From NCBI RefSeq assembly GCF_016861975.1, contig NZ_BOMB01000012.1, positions 1 to 64,000 of the forward strand: a DNA stretch of 64,000 nt, read 5' to 3'. A program made the translations under genes and the position numbers. This DNA comes from Actinocatenispora rupis. Lineage in GTDB: Bacteria > Actinomycetota > Actinomycetes > Mycobacteriales > Micromonosporaceae. The notes beneath the pieces are model-generated. The model made no database searches. It had not been told where the DNA came from and was given only the letters and a program-made list of their open reading frames with translations. Shown piece after piece: positions 25,615 through 34,337 of this stretch; the stretch's first letter is position 1, and the number at the start of each line of letters is the position of its first letter.

Positions 25615-26013
25615 GTGAAGGTCATCGACAAGGTCGCGTGGATCCGGGTGGAGGACGGGCGGATCCTGAGCACCCGGTCGCACGGCAAGGACGTCTACTA
25701 CCTGCCCGGCGGGAAGCGCGAGCCGGGTGAGAGCGACGTCGAGACGCTGTGCCGCGAGATCACCGAGGAGCTGGCGGTGACCGTCGCGCCGGAGACCGCC
25801 GCGCACGCCGGGACGTACGAGGCGCAGGCGCACGGCCACGCGGACGGCGTCACCGTACGGATGACGTGCTACACGGCGGAGTACACCGGGAAGTTGCGGG
25901 CGAGCAGCGAGATCGCCGAGGTCGTCTGGCTGACGTACGCGGACAGGAGCCGGGTGTCGCCGGTGGACCAGATCATCTTCGACGAGCTGCACGCCGCCGG
26001 CCGGCTCGGTTGA
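25615..26013 (+). CDS. NUDIX hydrolase
   Basis: This 132-residue protein has a complete Nudix box (GGKREPGESDVETLCREITEEL), with the catalytic REITEE core, in the usual place after strand 3. The family hydrolyses nucleoside diphosphates linked to another moiety; the substrate cannot be read from sequence. Start GTG 25615 has GGAGGA 6 nt upstream. It is followed by a strong hairpin shared with the convergent LPXTG-type gene. Confidence 0.9.
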   Translation: MKVIDKVAWIRVEDGRILSTRSHGKDVYYLPGGKREPGESDVETLCREITEELAVTVAPETAAHAGTYEAQAHGHADGVTVRMTCYTAEYTGKLRASSEIAEVVWLTYADRSRVSPVDQIIFDELHAAGRLG

Positions 26014-26021
26014 CCGCCGAG

Positions 26022-26049
26022 GGCGCGCCACCCGGGCGGGTGGCGCGCC
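26022..26049. terminator. Bidirectional terminator hairpin after the NUDIX gene
   Basis: GGCGCGCCACCCG and CGGGTGGCGCGCC form a near-continuous 13-bp inverted repeat with a minimal loop, between convergent stops at 26013 and 26056. Confidence 0.82.
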
Positions 26050-26055
26050 GACGGA

Positions 26056-26739
26056 TCACCGGCGGAACAACCGCGTGATGCGGGTACGCAGCAGGATGCC
26101 GACCGCGATGAGCGTGGCGGCCGCACCGGCGAGGATGCCGAGCGGGGCGCCGGTCACCGGCAGTTCGCTGCCGGCCTGGCTGGGCGACGGCGTGGGCACA
26201 CCGCCACCCGCACCACCGGTCGGGCTGCTGCTCGGCGCCGTGCTGTCGCTGGGCGCCGTACTAGGCGAGCCGCTCGGGCCCGAACTCGGCCCCGTACTGG
26301 GCGACGTGCTCGGGCTGGGCGACGCGGAACTCTCCGCGCAGTCCACCCAGAACACCTTCTGCTTCGCCTTGCCGTGCTCACCGGCGAAGGTCCAGAACAG
26401 CTTGTAGTGGCCGTCCGGCAACCGCATGTCCTTGGTACGCCCGGAACCGTCGGGCAGCGTGATCGTGCCGCTGCCGACCTCCGTACGTCCCGTCGGCGGG
26501 TGCTGGTCGATCTCCCACGTCACCGACTGCCCGGCGTCGAACCCGAACGCGTCCAGGTAGAACACGCAGACGTGCGGCTCGTTCCGCCGGTCGTCGACCG
26601 GAGTACCGACCGCGTGGATCTTCACCGTGCCGTTGTCACCGGGCGGGGCGGCCAGGGCCGCCGCCGGTGCGCCGACGGCGATCGTCGCCGCCGAAAGTGC
26701 GAGTACCGCGCGCGGTACCCACCGGATCGTGCTTCTCAT
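26056..26739 (-). CDS. Secreted cell-wall protein with LPXTG-type sorting signal
   Basis: This 227-residue protein has a signal peptide (MRSTIRWVPRAVLALSAATIAVGAPAAALA), an extracellular domain (about 32-140) with Cys in VCVFYLD and WVDCAE that may form a disulfide, a Ser/Pro/Thr-rich stalk, and a C-terminal LPVTG motif, a hydrophobic helix (ILAGAAATLIAVGILL) and an RTRITRLFRR tail. This is the sortase anchor layout (LPXTG with V at the variable position). The ectodomain is not recognised. ATG 26739 follows GAGAGGG. Confidence 0.88.
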   Translation of the reverse strand: MRSTIRWVPRAVLALSAATIAVGAPAAALAAPPGDNGTVKIHAVGTPVDDRRNEPHVCVFYLDAFGFDAGQSVTWEIDQHPPTGRTEVGSGTITLPDGSGRTKDMRLPDGHYKLFWTFAGEHGKAKQKVFWVDCAESSASPSPSTSPSTGPSSGPSGSPSTAPSDSTAPSSSPTGGAGGGVPTPSPSQAGSELPVTGAPLGILAGAAATLIAVGILLRTRITRLFRR

Positions 26740-27005
26740 CAGCCCTCTCGCGGGGGGTGGGCGAGCGCTCCCCAGGTGACGCTCGCACGAGGCGGGTGGT
26801 GTCCGGTCACCCGGGTGGGCACCGATCGGCGCACCGGCGCCATCCTCGCGGCCCGCGCGGTACGGCGTCAATCGGCCACCCGGCCGACCCCTGCGCAGAA
26901 TCCGTTGCGGCGTCTCGGGTGCGCGCGCCGGCTACGCTGCCGGGCCAGTACCTGCCGACCGGCGTACGCGGGGCGGCCGGTCGTACGTCGGGACCGGGAG
27001 GACAG

Positions 27006-27542
27006 TTGGAGACCGTCGGCCAGGTGGCGGAGCGGGCCGTGGAACTGGGCATCGTCGCGCCCGGGGCGTTGACCGCGCTCGACGCCGACGACCTGCGCGA
27101 ACCCCTGTCGTACTACGACGACGACCCCGCCGCGGCGCTCGTCGACCTGCTGGCGGAGCTGGGCGTCGCCGTCCGCGTCGACGCCAAGTCGGGCGGCGAC
27201 CTGCTCGACGGCTACCGGAGCCTCTTCGACTCGTTCGCCGCGTGCACGGGCGGCGCCGTCACCATCACCGACATCGAGCTGTACGAGGGCAACGCCGGCG
27301 AACGCATCCGGATGCTCGTCGACGGCGACGTACTCGACTGGCACGTCGAACACGGCGACAGCCGCCGCTACCTCGACACGCTCATGGTCTTCGAGATCGC
27401 CGACTCGCTCACGCCCCGCGCCGACACCGATCCCCGGGTGTTCACCTGCGTACTGGACGCCGACGGCGACTCCGGCCACGTCTTCGCCGACCCGACCGCG
27501 TTCGCCGTACTCGCCGCCGAACTCGGCGTCACCCTCGACTGA
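27006..27542 (+). CDS. Hypothetical protein, acidic, about 178 aa
   Basis: The frame has coding bias throughout, with VAERAVELGIVAPGALTALDADDLREPLSYYDDDP, VDLLAELGVAVRVDAKSGGDLLDGYRSLFDSFAAC, ITDIELYEGNAGERIRMLVDGDVLDWHVEH and a C-terminal alpha/beta part. It is strongly acidic and soluble, with no membrane segment. TTG 27006 follows GGGAGGACAG and is the best start; the frame is open from 26667. I do not recognise the family. It lies downstream of the divergent LPXTG-type protein. Confidence 0.7.
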   Translation: METVGQVAERAVELGIVAPGALTALDADDLREPLSYYDDDPAAALVDLLAELGVAVRVDAKSGGDLLDGYRSLFDSFAACTGGAVTITDIELYEGNAGERIRMLVDGDVLDWHVEHGDSRRYLDTLMVFEIADSLTPRADTDPRVFTCVLDADGDSGHVFADPTAFAVLAAELGVTLD

Positions 27543-27725
27543 CCACCCCACCGCCCACCCGGGATCACCTCAGGCCGGTCTCCCCCGCTCGGTACCACGG
27601 GCTACCGACGCGCCCGCCCGCGTTGGCGTGCGGCGTCCTCTCCTTGCTGCCAAAGCCATCGAGGGCGAGGAACAGCGCCGCGCCGGGCGGTTGACGACCG
27701 GGGCCACGTGGACAAAGGTTGCAGC

Positions 27726-28247
27726 GTGCCAGACCTCGACGAGTTGGCAGCAGCCCGCCTCCGGTTCCCGACCGGCGAACGAGTACGGGGACGCATCGTC
27801 GCCAAACCGTGGGGAGACGGGATCACGGGCCTCTTCGTGGACCTGGGCGCTCGCCCGACGGGGTTCGTCGACGTGCTGAACCTGCCGGAGGAACCGCGGC
27901 CGTGGCCGGAGATCGGCCAGGAAGGACTGTTCGAGGTGCTACAGCACCGCCCTGGACAGGTCCGCCTCTACCCTCTGGACGCCAGCATGCGCACACGGCG
28001 GAACACCCGCTTCCGGCTGTCGGGGCCAGACTGGGCAGCTGTCAGCGCCAGGTACCCGGTCGGCTCGACCGTGACGGCGACCGTCACTCACGTCTTCCCC
28101 AGCAACCGTGAGTACGTGGTGGAGTTCGACAGCCATCACGCGGTACTGGAGTACGAGGATCCAGCTCCGACCGTAGGCACCGTCGGCCGGTACCACGTGG
28201 TCCGTCTCCTCGAATGGACACAGCGCATCCAGGCCGTGAAGGCTTAG
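27726..28247 (+). CDS. S1/OB-fold-like RNA-binding protein
   Basis: This 173-residue protein has two OB-like repeats: RFPTGERVRGRIVAKPWGDGITGLFVDLGARPTGFVDVLNLP (about 10-55), S1-like, and RYPVGSTVTATVTHVFPSNREYVVEFDSH (about 108-140). The first closely follows the S1 strand pattern. Stand-alone S1-type proteins bind single-stranded RNA. GTG 27726 has AAAGG 7 nt upstream and is preferred over GTG 27708. It ends 256 bp before the 3' end of rnpB on the other strand. Confidence 0.7.
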   Translation: MPDLDELAAARLRFPTGERVRGRIVAKPWGDGITGLFVDLGARPTGFVDVLNLPEEPRPWPEIGQEGLFEVLQHRPGQVRLYPLDASMRTRRNTRFRLSGPDWAAVSARYPVGSTVTATVTHVFPSNREYVVEFDSHHAVLEYEDPAPTVGTVGRYHVVRLLEWTQRIQAVKA

Positions 28248-28503
28248 CTTTCCGCGCTGACAAGCGCCGCCGAACGAGGTCGCCAGTTCGCAGTCACGGT
28301 CTACGGCTGGCACACCGACGGGTCGACACCAGTGACGCCCCGGCGGGTGTTCCACCGGGGACTGTTCGATGGGGCGAGGCTGGGCCGTCGCGGGGCCGTC
28401 TGGGCGGTGGTTGGGCCGTCAAACGACGCCCGTCAGTGCCCGCTCAGACCAGCGATGCTCAATGTTCATGGCGGTCAGGGGCTTGACCACGCAATGGGCG
28501 GCG

Positions 28504-28922
28504 GACGAGTCGGCCGGTACGCCGGGTTCTGTGGCCGGGGCGCCTTGCGGCACTGCCCCGGCCGGCGGCCATCCATCTACGCCCGCCGTCGCCGACGGGC
28601 TCTAGCGGTCTACCCGCAGGCATCGGGCGGGCCGCCCTCGAACGCCTGCGCGGACGGTCCGGAGACCGTCCTTCTCGACCTTGCTCCGGGTGGGGTTTAC
28701 CGAGCCGCCCCGGTCACCCGGGGCGCTGGTGGTCTCTTACACCACCGTTTCACCCTTACCCGGCCGCCGGAGCGGTCGGGCGGTCTGTTTTCTGTGGCAC
28801 TGTCCCGCGGGTCACCCCGGGTTGCCGTTAGCAACCACCCTGCCCTGTGGAGCCCGGACGTTCCTCGGCGCCGGGGTTTCCCCCGGCGACGCGACCGCCT
28901 GGCCGGCTCGTCCGCCGTGCCC
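28504..28922 (-). ncRNA. rnpB: RNase P RNA (class A)
   Basis: The minus strand reads GAGGAACGTCCGGGCTCCA and CAGGGCAGGGTGGTTGCTAA near the 5' end (P4 and adjacent conserved region), GGGTAAGGGTGAAACGGTGG in the middle, GTAAACCCC, and ACAGAACCCGGCG at the 3' end. These are the universal RNase P RNA segments. GACGAG at the 5' end pairs with CTCGTC at the 3' end as stem P1, which sets the boundaries. Length 419 nt is normal for actinobacteria. It processes the 5' ends of tRNA precursors. Confidence 0.95.
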
Positions 28923-28989
28923 CCATCGTACGTCGGGGGCCGGGTCGGAAGATCACCGGTGGCCCCGTGCCGGGGCAGTACGGCGCGAG

Positions 28990-29020
28990 GGGCCGGGCCG
29001 GCCCACAGCCGGCCCGGCCC
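28990..29020 (-). terminator. Terminator hairpin downstream of the symporter gene
   Basis: GGGCCGGGCCGGC and GCCGGCCCGGCCC form a perfect 13-bp stem with loop CCACA, 8 bp past the symporter stop at 29028. Confidence 0.82.
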
Positions 29021-29027
29021 GTACCGG

Positions 29028-30650
29028 TCAGCCTTCGACGAGGTGCGGGGTGGCGGTGACCCGGGGGTCGTTCTCGTCGGCGGTGTAGTCGTCCTTGGCC
29101 GTGGCGTCCGTACCGTCGGGTGCCTTCAGCGCCTTGAACAGCAGGGTGAAGAGGACCGCGACGACGAGGTTGACGACGACGGCGACGAACCCGGTGTAGA
29201 TCGTCCACGTGGTGTCGAAGCCGAGCTTGGACAGCGCGAACGCGGAGCCGCCGAAGTGCAGGTGCTGCGTCTTCGGGTTGGGGATGGTGTAGAGCATCCA
29301 CATGCCGGCGGCCATGCCGGCGATCCAGCCGGCGACGAGCGCCCACCGGTGGAACCAGCGGGTGAGCAGGCCGAGGGCGACCGACGGCAGGGTCTGGAGG
29401 ATGATCACGCCGCCGATGAGCTGGAGGTCGATGGAGAACTGCGGGTTCAGGAAGATGATGAACAGCAGCGCACCGAACTTCACGACGAGCGAGACGATCT
29501 TCGAGGTCCACGCCTCCTGCCGCGGGGTGGCGTCCCGCTTCAGGTACTCCTTGAAGATGTTGCGGGTGAACAGGTTGGCGGCGGCGATGGACATGATGGC
29601 GGCCGGTACGAGGGCGCCGATGCCGATGGCGGCGAACGCGATGCCGGCGAACCAGCTCGGGAACTCCTGGTCGAACAGCCGCGGCACGATGGTGTTGCCG
29701 TCGGTGCCGATGGGGGTGGTGCCGGCGGCGATGGCCATGAAGCCGAGCAGCGCGATGAGCCCGAGCAGGAACGAGTACGCGGGCAGGGCGGACATGTTGC
29801 GCTTGACCACGTTGCGGCCCTTGGAGGCGAGTACGCCGGTGACGCTGTGCGGGTAGAGGAACAGGGCGAGCGCGGAGCCGAACGCGAGCGTGGCGTAGTT
29901 GAGCTGGTTGGCGGGGCCGAGGATGGTGGAGCCGACGGGCGGCTTCCCGGCCTTGGCGGCGGCCGCGTTGAGCTTGTCGAAGTGCGCGGTTGCGCTGTCG
30001 AAGATGTGGCCGAACCCGCCGAGCTTGTACGGGATGTAGATGACGGTGACGAGGATGACGGCGTAGATCAGCAGGTCCTTGACGAACGCGATGAGCGCGG
30101 GCGCCCGCAGGCCGGACTGGTAGGTGTACGCGGCGAGGATCAGGAAGGCGATGATCAGCGGCCAGTGCGAGCCGAGGCCCATGGTCTTGAGGACGGCCTG
30201 GATGCCGACGAGCTGGAGCGCGATGTACGGCATGGTCGCGACGATGCCGGTGATCGCGACGAGCAGCGCGAGGGTCGGTGAGCCGAACCGGGCGCGGACG
30301 AAGTCGGCGGGGGTGACGAACCCGTGCCGGTGCGACACCGACCAGAGCCGGATCAGGACCAGGAACACCAACGGATACACCACGACCGTGTACGGCACGG
30401 CGTAGAAGCCGAGGGCGCCGGAGGCGAACACGAGCGCGGGCACGGCGACGAACGTGTACGCGGTGTAGAGGTCGCCGCCGACGAGGAACCAGGTGATCCA
30501 GGTGCCGAAGCTGCGGCCGCCGAGGCCCCACTCGTCGAGGTGCAGCATGTCGGTGGGCCGGCGCCAGCGGGCGGCGACGAAGCCGATCGCGGACACCGCG
30601 AGGAACAGCACGATGAAGATCGTCAGTTCGACGGTCTGGCTGGTCGTCAT
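29028..30650 (-). CDS. mctP: Sodium/solute symporter (SSS family), monocarboxylate permease-like
   Basis: This 540-residue membrane protein has about 13 hydrophobic segments. It starts TVELTIFIVLFLAVSAIGFVAARW and contains EWGLGGRSFGTWITWFLVGGDLYTAYTF and FVKDLLIYAVIL, as in MctP/ActP-type carriers for lactate, pyruvate and acetate. It follows the DUF3311 gene by 3 bp, the standard pairing for this transporter type. The C-terminal tail is polar and acidic. The exact substrate is not readable from sequence. Confidence 0.92.
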   Translation of the reverse strand: MTTSQTVELTIFIVLFLAVSAIGFVAARWRRPTDMLHLDEWGLGGRSFGTWITWFLVGGDLYTAYTFVAVPALVFASGALGFYAVPYTVVVYPLVFLVLIRLWSVSHRHGFVTPADFVRARFGSPTLALLVAITGIVATMPYIALQLVGIQAVLKTMGLGSHWPLIIAFLILAAYTYQSGLRAPALIAFVKDLLIYAVILVTVIYIPYKLGGFGHIFDSATAHFDKLNAAAAKAGKPPVGSTILGPANQLNYATLAFGSALALFLYPHSVTGVLASKGRNVVKRNMSALPAYSFLLGLIALLGFMAIAAGTTPIGTDGNTIVPRLFDQEFPSWFAGIAFAAIGIGALVPAAIMSIAAANLFTRNIFKEYLKRDATPRQEAWTSKIVSLVVKFGALLFIIFLNPQFSIDLQLIGGVIILQTLPSVALGLLTRWFHRWALVAGWIAGMAAGMWMLYTIPNPKTQHLHFGGSAFALSKLGFDTTWTIYTGFVAVVVNLVVAVLFTLLFKALKAPDGTDATAKDDYTADENDPRVTATPHLVEG

Positions 30651-30653
30651 GGC

Positions 30654-30914
30654 TCAGCGCCTCCTCTTCGCGACCTGGTAGACGAGGGTGGTCGCGCCGA
30701 CGCCGAGCACGATGAACAGCATCTGGAGCCAGTAGAACAGCGGTATGCCGATGAATGTCGGCTTGGCGTAGTTGTAGAGCGGGGTGAGCAGCGGGACGAC
30801 GACGGGGATGACGAGCAGCCAGTTCCAGGGGCTGCGGTCGGTGCGGCGGGGCCGCCCTCCCTCGGTGTCGTTCCCGGCGGCGTCGTGCGCGCCGCCCGGG
30901 TCTGGTCCGGTCAC
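30654..30914 (-). CDS. DUF3311 small membrane protein, symporter partner
   Basis: This 86-residue protein has a polar N terminus then two transmembrane helices (WNWLLVIPVVVPLLTPLYN and LFYWLQMLFIVLGVGATTLVYQV). The pattern matches DUF3311 proteins encoded directly upstream of SSS symporters, where they probably act as a subunit. GTG 30914 has GGAGGCGG upstream; the longer frame to 30983 is less likely. Its stop is 3 bp from the symporter ATG. Confidence 0.9.
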   Translation of the reverse strand: MTGPDPGGAHDAAGNDTEGGRPRRTDRSPWNWLLVIPVVVPLLTPLYNYAKPTFIGIPLFYWLQMLFIVLGVGATTLVYQVAKRRR

Positions 30915-31122
30915 GGGGACCGCCTCCTCTTCCGGGGTGCCGGCGCGGCGGTCGGGGTGTCCGTCGCGGCGGGTGGGGCGCACCGCCCGACGACTCGCGA
31001 CCCCGGCGTACCGAACCGGTTCACATGACCACCATCACACGTGGGCAGGCCGAATAGTAGGCCCAAGATCCCGGCAGTGCGAGGCGTGCCACGGGACGGG
31101 GCTGGAACCGGTCGACCTCGCG

Positions 31123-31128
31123 TAGCCT
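31123..31128 (+). promoter_or_regulatory. Candidate -10 box (TAGCCT) of the leaderless ArsB-like gene
   Basis: TAGCCT ends 6 nt before ATG 31135, and there is no Shine-Dalgarno sequence. Confidence 0.5.
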
Positions 31129-31134
31129 GCCGGC

Positions 31135-32373
31135 ATGCGGACGGTGGTCGCGGTGGCCGTACTGCTGGCCGTGCTGGCGTTCGCGATCGCCAGGCCGCGC
31201 CGGCTGCCCGAGGCCGTCGCCGCGGTGCCGGCCGCGGCGCTGGTCGTACTGATCGGGCTCGTCCCGTTGCGGGACGCCTGGCACGAGATCGCCTTCCTCG
31301 CGCCGACCGTCGGGTTCCTCGCGGCGGTGCTGGTGCTGGCCCGGCTGTGCGCCGACGAGGGCGTCTTCGCGTACGCGGGGGCGCTGGCGGGTGCGGCGGG
31401 CCGGGGCTCGCCGCGCCGGCTGCTGGCGGTGGTGTTCGGGGTGGCCGCGGTGGTCACGGCGGTCCTCAGCCTGGACGCCACGGTCGTACTCCTGACGCCG
31501 GTGGTGTTCCACACGGCGGCGCTGGCGAAGGTACGGGCGCGGCCGTACGCGTACGCGTGCACGCATCTGGCGAACTCGGCATCGCTGCTGCTGCCGGTGT
31601 CGAACCTGACGAACCTGCTGGCGTTCTCGGCGACGGGGCTGTCGTTCGGGGCGTTCGCGGGGCTGATGGCGTTGCCGTGGCTGGTGGTGGTGGCCGTGGA
31701 GTACGTGGTGTTCCGGCGGTTCTTCGCCGCGGACCTGGCGACCCCTGCGGTGCCGTACGAGGCGGAGGTGCCGCGGCCGCCGGTGTTCGCGCTGACGGTG
31801 CTGGCGGCGACGCTGGTCGGGTTCGGGGTGGCGGAGCCGTTCGGGATCGCGCCGGGCTGGGTGGCGGCGGCGGGTGCGGCGGTCCTCGCGGTACGCCGCA
31901 CCCGGCGCCCGGGGCTGGCCCGGGAGCTGGCGCGGGCGGCGCATCCGTCGTTCCTGGTGTTCGTGTTCGCGCTGGGCGTGGTGGTGCTTGCGGTGCGCGA
32001 CAACGGGCTGTCGACGCTGGTGAACGCGGTCCTGCCGGACGGTACGGGGCTGGCCGCGCTGCTCGCCGTCGCCGTCCTCGCCGCCGTACTGGCGAACCTG
32101 CTCAACAACCTGCCGGCCACGCTCGCCCTGGTACCGGCGGTGGCGGACCGGCCGGGTCTGGTGCTGGCGGTGCTGCTCGGCGTCAACATCGGCCCGAACC
32201 TCACGTACGCGGGGTCGTTGGCGACGCTGCTGTGGCGGCGGGTGGTGCACGCGCACGACATCCGGCCGCGGGGCGGCGAGTTCCTGCGGCTGGGCCTGCT
32301 GACCGTCCCCGCCTGCCTGGTACTCGGCGCGGTCGCGTTGTGGTGCGGCCTGCTCGTCGCCGGCCTCGCCTGA
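31135..32373 (+). CDS. ArsB/SLC13-like permease (ion transporter superfamily)
   Basis: This 412-residue protein has about 10-12 transmembrane helices in the ArsB/NhaD fold. Signature regions are THLANSASLLLPVSNLTNLLAFSATG and ANLLNNLPATLALVPAV, the two membrane re-entrant segments of this superfamily, and GVNIGPNLTYAGSLATLLW. Members move arsenite, Na+/H+ or dicarboxylates; no arsR, arsC or arsenic operon is nearby, so arsenite transport is not supported by context. Likely leaderless start. It is divergent from the DUF3311-symporter pair. Confidence 0.85.
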   Translation: MRTVVAVAVLLAVLAFAIARPRRLPEAVAAVPAAALVVLIGLVPLRDAWHEIAFLAPTVGFLAAVLVLARLCADEGVFAYAGALAGAAGRGSPRRLLAVVFGVAAVVTAVLSLDATVVLLTPVVFHTAALAKVRARPYAYACTHLANSASLLLPVSNLTNLLAFSATGLSFGAFAGLMALPWLVVVAVEYVVFRRFFAADLATPAVPYEAEVPRPPVFALTVLAATLVGFGVAEPFGIAPGWVAAAGAAVLAVRRTRRPGLARELARAAHPSFLVFVFALGVVVLAVRDNGLSTLVNAVLPDGTGLAALLAVAVLAAVLANLLNNLPATLALVPAVADRPGLVLAVLLGVNIGPNLTYAGSLATLLWRRVVHAHDIRPRGGEFLRLGLLTVPACLVLGAVALWCGLLVAGLA

Positions 32374-32384
32374 GCCGAGCCGCG

Positions 32385-32390
32385 TACCCT
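32385..32390 (+). promoter_or_regulatory. Candidate -10 box (TACCCT) before the phosphoesterase gene
   Basis: TACCCT ends 7 nt before ATG 32398 with no binding site between, matching the leaderless arrangement. Confidence 0.4.
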
Positions 32391-32397
32391 GCCGGCC

Positions 32398-33210
32398 ATG
32401 ACGAGGATCGCGGTCGTCGGCGACGTCGGCGGGCACCGGGACGAGCTGGCGTCGGCGCTGCGCGCACTCGGCGCCGCCGACGGCGACGACGGTCCCGTAC
32501 TCCCGCCGGACCTGGTGGTGGTGCAGGTCGGCGACCTGATCGACCGCGGCCCGGACAGCGCGGGCGTGCTCCGCCTGGTCGACGGCGTACTGACCCGGCA
32601 GCCCGCGCAGTGGGTGCAGCTCGTCGGCAACCACGAGCAGCGGTACGTGCACCGGGCGGTGTTCCGCTGGCCGGAGACGCTCGACCCGGACTCGGCGGCG
32701 ACGCTGGTCCGCTGGTGGCGTACCGGGACGATGCGGGCGGCGGTGGCGTTCACCGACGCGTCCGGGCTCGGCTGGCTGGCCTGCCACGGCGGGCTGACCG
32801 CGGAGTACCGGCGGGACGTGTTGGGGCGGCCGGGCACGGCGCGGGAGGCGGCCGAGGCGATCGACGCGCTGCGTTTCGACGAACGCCTCTGGCGGCCCGG
32901 CGCCAAGCTCACCGGCAGTCCCGACCGCTGGGCCGGACCCGTGTGGGCCGACGCCGCCAGCGAACTGCACCCCTCCTGGCTGGACCGGTACGCCGAGCGC
33001 GGTGCGCCGCCGCCGTTCGCGCAGGTGTACGGGCACAGCCAGGCCGCCCGCTGGGACGCCGACGTGCCCGGCCTGGCCATCGACCGGCACGCCCGGCACC
33101 AGACCCGTACGGTGGCGGGGATCCCGCTCGTCGGCGTGGATCCGCGGCACGGCCGGCACGCCGCGCCCGAGTGGTCCCCGCTGGTGTTCGCGGACGCGAC
33201 CCTGGCGTGA
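32398..33210 (+). CDS. Metallophosphoesterase (calcineurin-like)
   Basis: This 270-residue protein carries the phosphoesterase blocks: VVGDVGGHRDEL (usually GDxHG), VQVGDLIDRGPDS, LVGNHEQRY and YGHSQ late in the chain. The first block has GG in place of HG, so one metal ligand is changed; the other metal-binding residues remain. It is cytoplasmic with no signal. It converges on the DUF397 gene with a hairpin between. Confidence 0.85.
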   Translation: MTRIAVVGDVGGHRDELASALRALGAADGDDGPVLPPDLVVVQVGDLIDRGPDSAGVLRLVDGVLTRQPAQWVQLVGNHEQRYVHRAVFRWPETLDPDSAATLVRWWRTGTMRAAVAFTDASGLGWLACHGGLTAEYRRDVLGRPGTAREAAEAIDALRFDERLWRPGAKLTGSPDRWAGPVWADAASELHPSWLDRYAERGAPPPFAQVYGHSQAARWDADVPGLAIDRHARHQTRTVAGIPLVGVDPRHGRHAAPEWSPLVFADATLA

Positions 33211-33217
33211 GCCGGAC

Positions 33218-33246
33218 CCCGCACTGTCCACTGTGGACCGTGCGGG
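33218..33246. terminator. Bidirectional terminator hairpin with a GTCCACTGTGGAC tip
   Basis: CCCGCAC and GTGCGGG pair, then after one mismatch GTCCA and TGGAC pair around CTG. It sits between convergent stops at 33210 and 33247. The inner 13 bp are the dispersed palindrome reported as a finding. Confidence 0.82.
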
Positions 33247-33450
33247 TCAGCCGTCCAGCCGGCCGGCCTTCACCAGCTCCGTGAACGCCGCGAACGCCGC
33301 CGCACCCACCACCAGCGTCCCGCCGTCCCGATCCTTGCTGTCCCGCACCCCGACGACCGTCGCCCCGCCCGCAACCTCGACACAGGCAGCGCCACTTCCA
33401 CTACTACGACTGCTCTTTCGCCACGTCGTGTGGGTCGGTCTCACGCTCAC
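33247..33450 (-). CDS. DUF397 small protein
   Basis: This 67-residue protein has the DUF397 signature: TTWRKSSRSSGSGAACVEVA and VGVRDSKDRDGGTLVV, ending FAAFTELVKAGRLDG. In filamentous actinomycetes DUF397 genes lie next to XRE-type regulators (WhiJ-like systems), as here, with a 4-bp overlap to the regulator's stop. They probably act as partner or anti-regulator proteins. Confidence 0.92.
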   Translation of the reverse strand: MSVRPTHTTWRKSSRSSGSGAACVEVAGGATVVGVRDSKDRDGGTLVVGAAAFAAFTELVKAGRLDG

Positions 33451-34301
33451 AACTCCTTAGCCGCTCTCGCCAGGAAGTCCCGGGATTCGCGGGCGCTCAA
33501 CGCTCGCTCCTCCAGGTCGCGCATGGCGAAGTTGTACGCGGTGACCTCCCGCGGCTTGTCAAGGTACAAGCCGCCAGTCTTCGGTTCAAGGTAGACAATG
33601 GGTGACTCCCGGTTCTCCGGGAACTCCAAGATGATGAAGTTCGTGTCCAGCGAAGCGTGTGCGCCGGCGGCGAAGGGCAGGACCCGCACGTCGACGTTGG
33701 GCAGATCGGTCGCCTCGATCAGCGCGTGGATCTGCTTCTCCATCACCCTTGTTCCGCCGATGGGGCGGCGAATCGCGGGCTCGTCGAGGATGACGCTCAG
33801 CCGCGGCGCGGGCGGGTCCTCCCGCGTGAGGATGGCCTGTCGCTTCATCCGGAACGAAACGCGTTCCTCGATCGTCTCGCGGCTCGCGGTCGACGCGACC
33901 CGCGATATCGCCCAGCAGTAGTCCTTCGTCTGCAAGAGGCCGCAGACGAGGTTCGCGGAGTATTCGCGGATCGACCCGGCGACCCTTTCCAGGTCCACGT
34001 AGAGATGTTTGAAGGTCGGCGCACCTTCCAGTGTTGAGTGCCACCAACCTTTTGCGCGCGACTCGGCGGCGAGCGCGATCAGAAGTTCCGTGGTTTCGGC
34101 ATCGGCGCGGTAGAGGCTCGCCATGGCGATCATGTCGCTCTTCGTGGCGGAGACCTTTCCTTTCTCGATGCGCCAGATCTTGTGGCGGGACCAGCCGAGT
34201 TCGTCGGCGGCGATCTCCGCGGTGTAGCCGGCGGCGCGGCGCAGCGCCCTGGCCTGCCGGCCGAGCTGACGGCGCGGAACGGTGGAACCGGTGTCGGGCA
34301 T
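33447..34301 (-). CDS. XRE-family regulator with DUF5753 domain (WhiJ-like)
   Basis: This 284-residue protein has an N-terminal helix-turn-helix (LGRQARALRRAAGYTAEIAADELGWSRHKIWRIEKGKVS) and a C-terminal DUF5753-type domain (RVLPFAAGAHASLDTNFIILEFPENRESPIVYLEPKTGGLYLDKPREV). The pair with DUF397 is a common actinomycete regulatory module linked to development and secondary metabolism. ATG 34301 is chosen; the longer frame to 34361 would cross a palindrome. It is likely autoregulated through the palindrome at 34338. Confidence 0.92.
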   Translation of the reverse strand: MPDTGSTVPRRQLGRQARALRRAAGYTAEIAADELGWSRHKIWRIEKGKVSATKSDMIAMASLYRADAETTELLIALAAESRAKGWWHSTLEGAPTFKHLYVDLERVAGSIREYSANLVCGLLQTKDYCWAISRVASTASRETIEERVSFRMKRQAILTREDPPAPRLSVILDEPAIRRPIGGTRVMEKQIHALIEATDLPNVDVRVLPFAAGAHASLDTNFIILEFPENRESPIVYLEPKTGGLYLDKPREVTAYNFAMRDLEERALSARESRDFLARAAKEL

Positions 34302-34337
34302 CGTTGCACTCCCGGTGGGCGATGTTGCACGGCGTCC

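Noticed and set aside
28332-30281. 649-codon plus-strand frame across rnpB and the symporter
   Set aside because: It covers the structural RNA and antisense of a clear transporter; composition is repetitive Glu/Gly/Arg.
31135-32373. Arsenite efflux function for the ArsB-like protein
   Set aside because: Only the fold supports it; no arsR, arsC or acr3 partner is nearby, so the specific function was not claimed.
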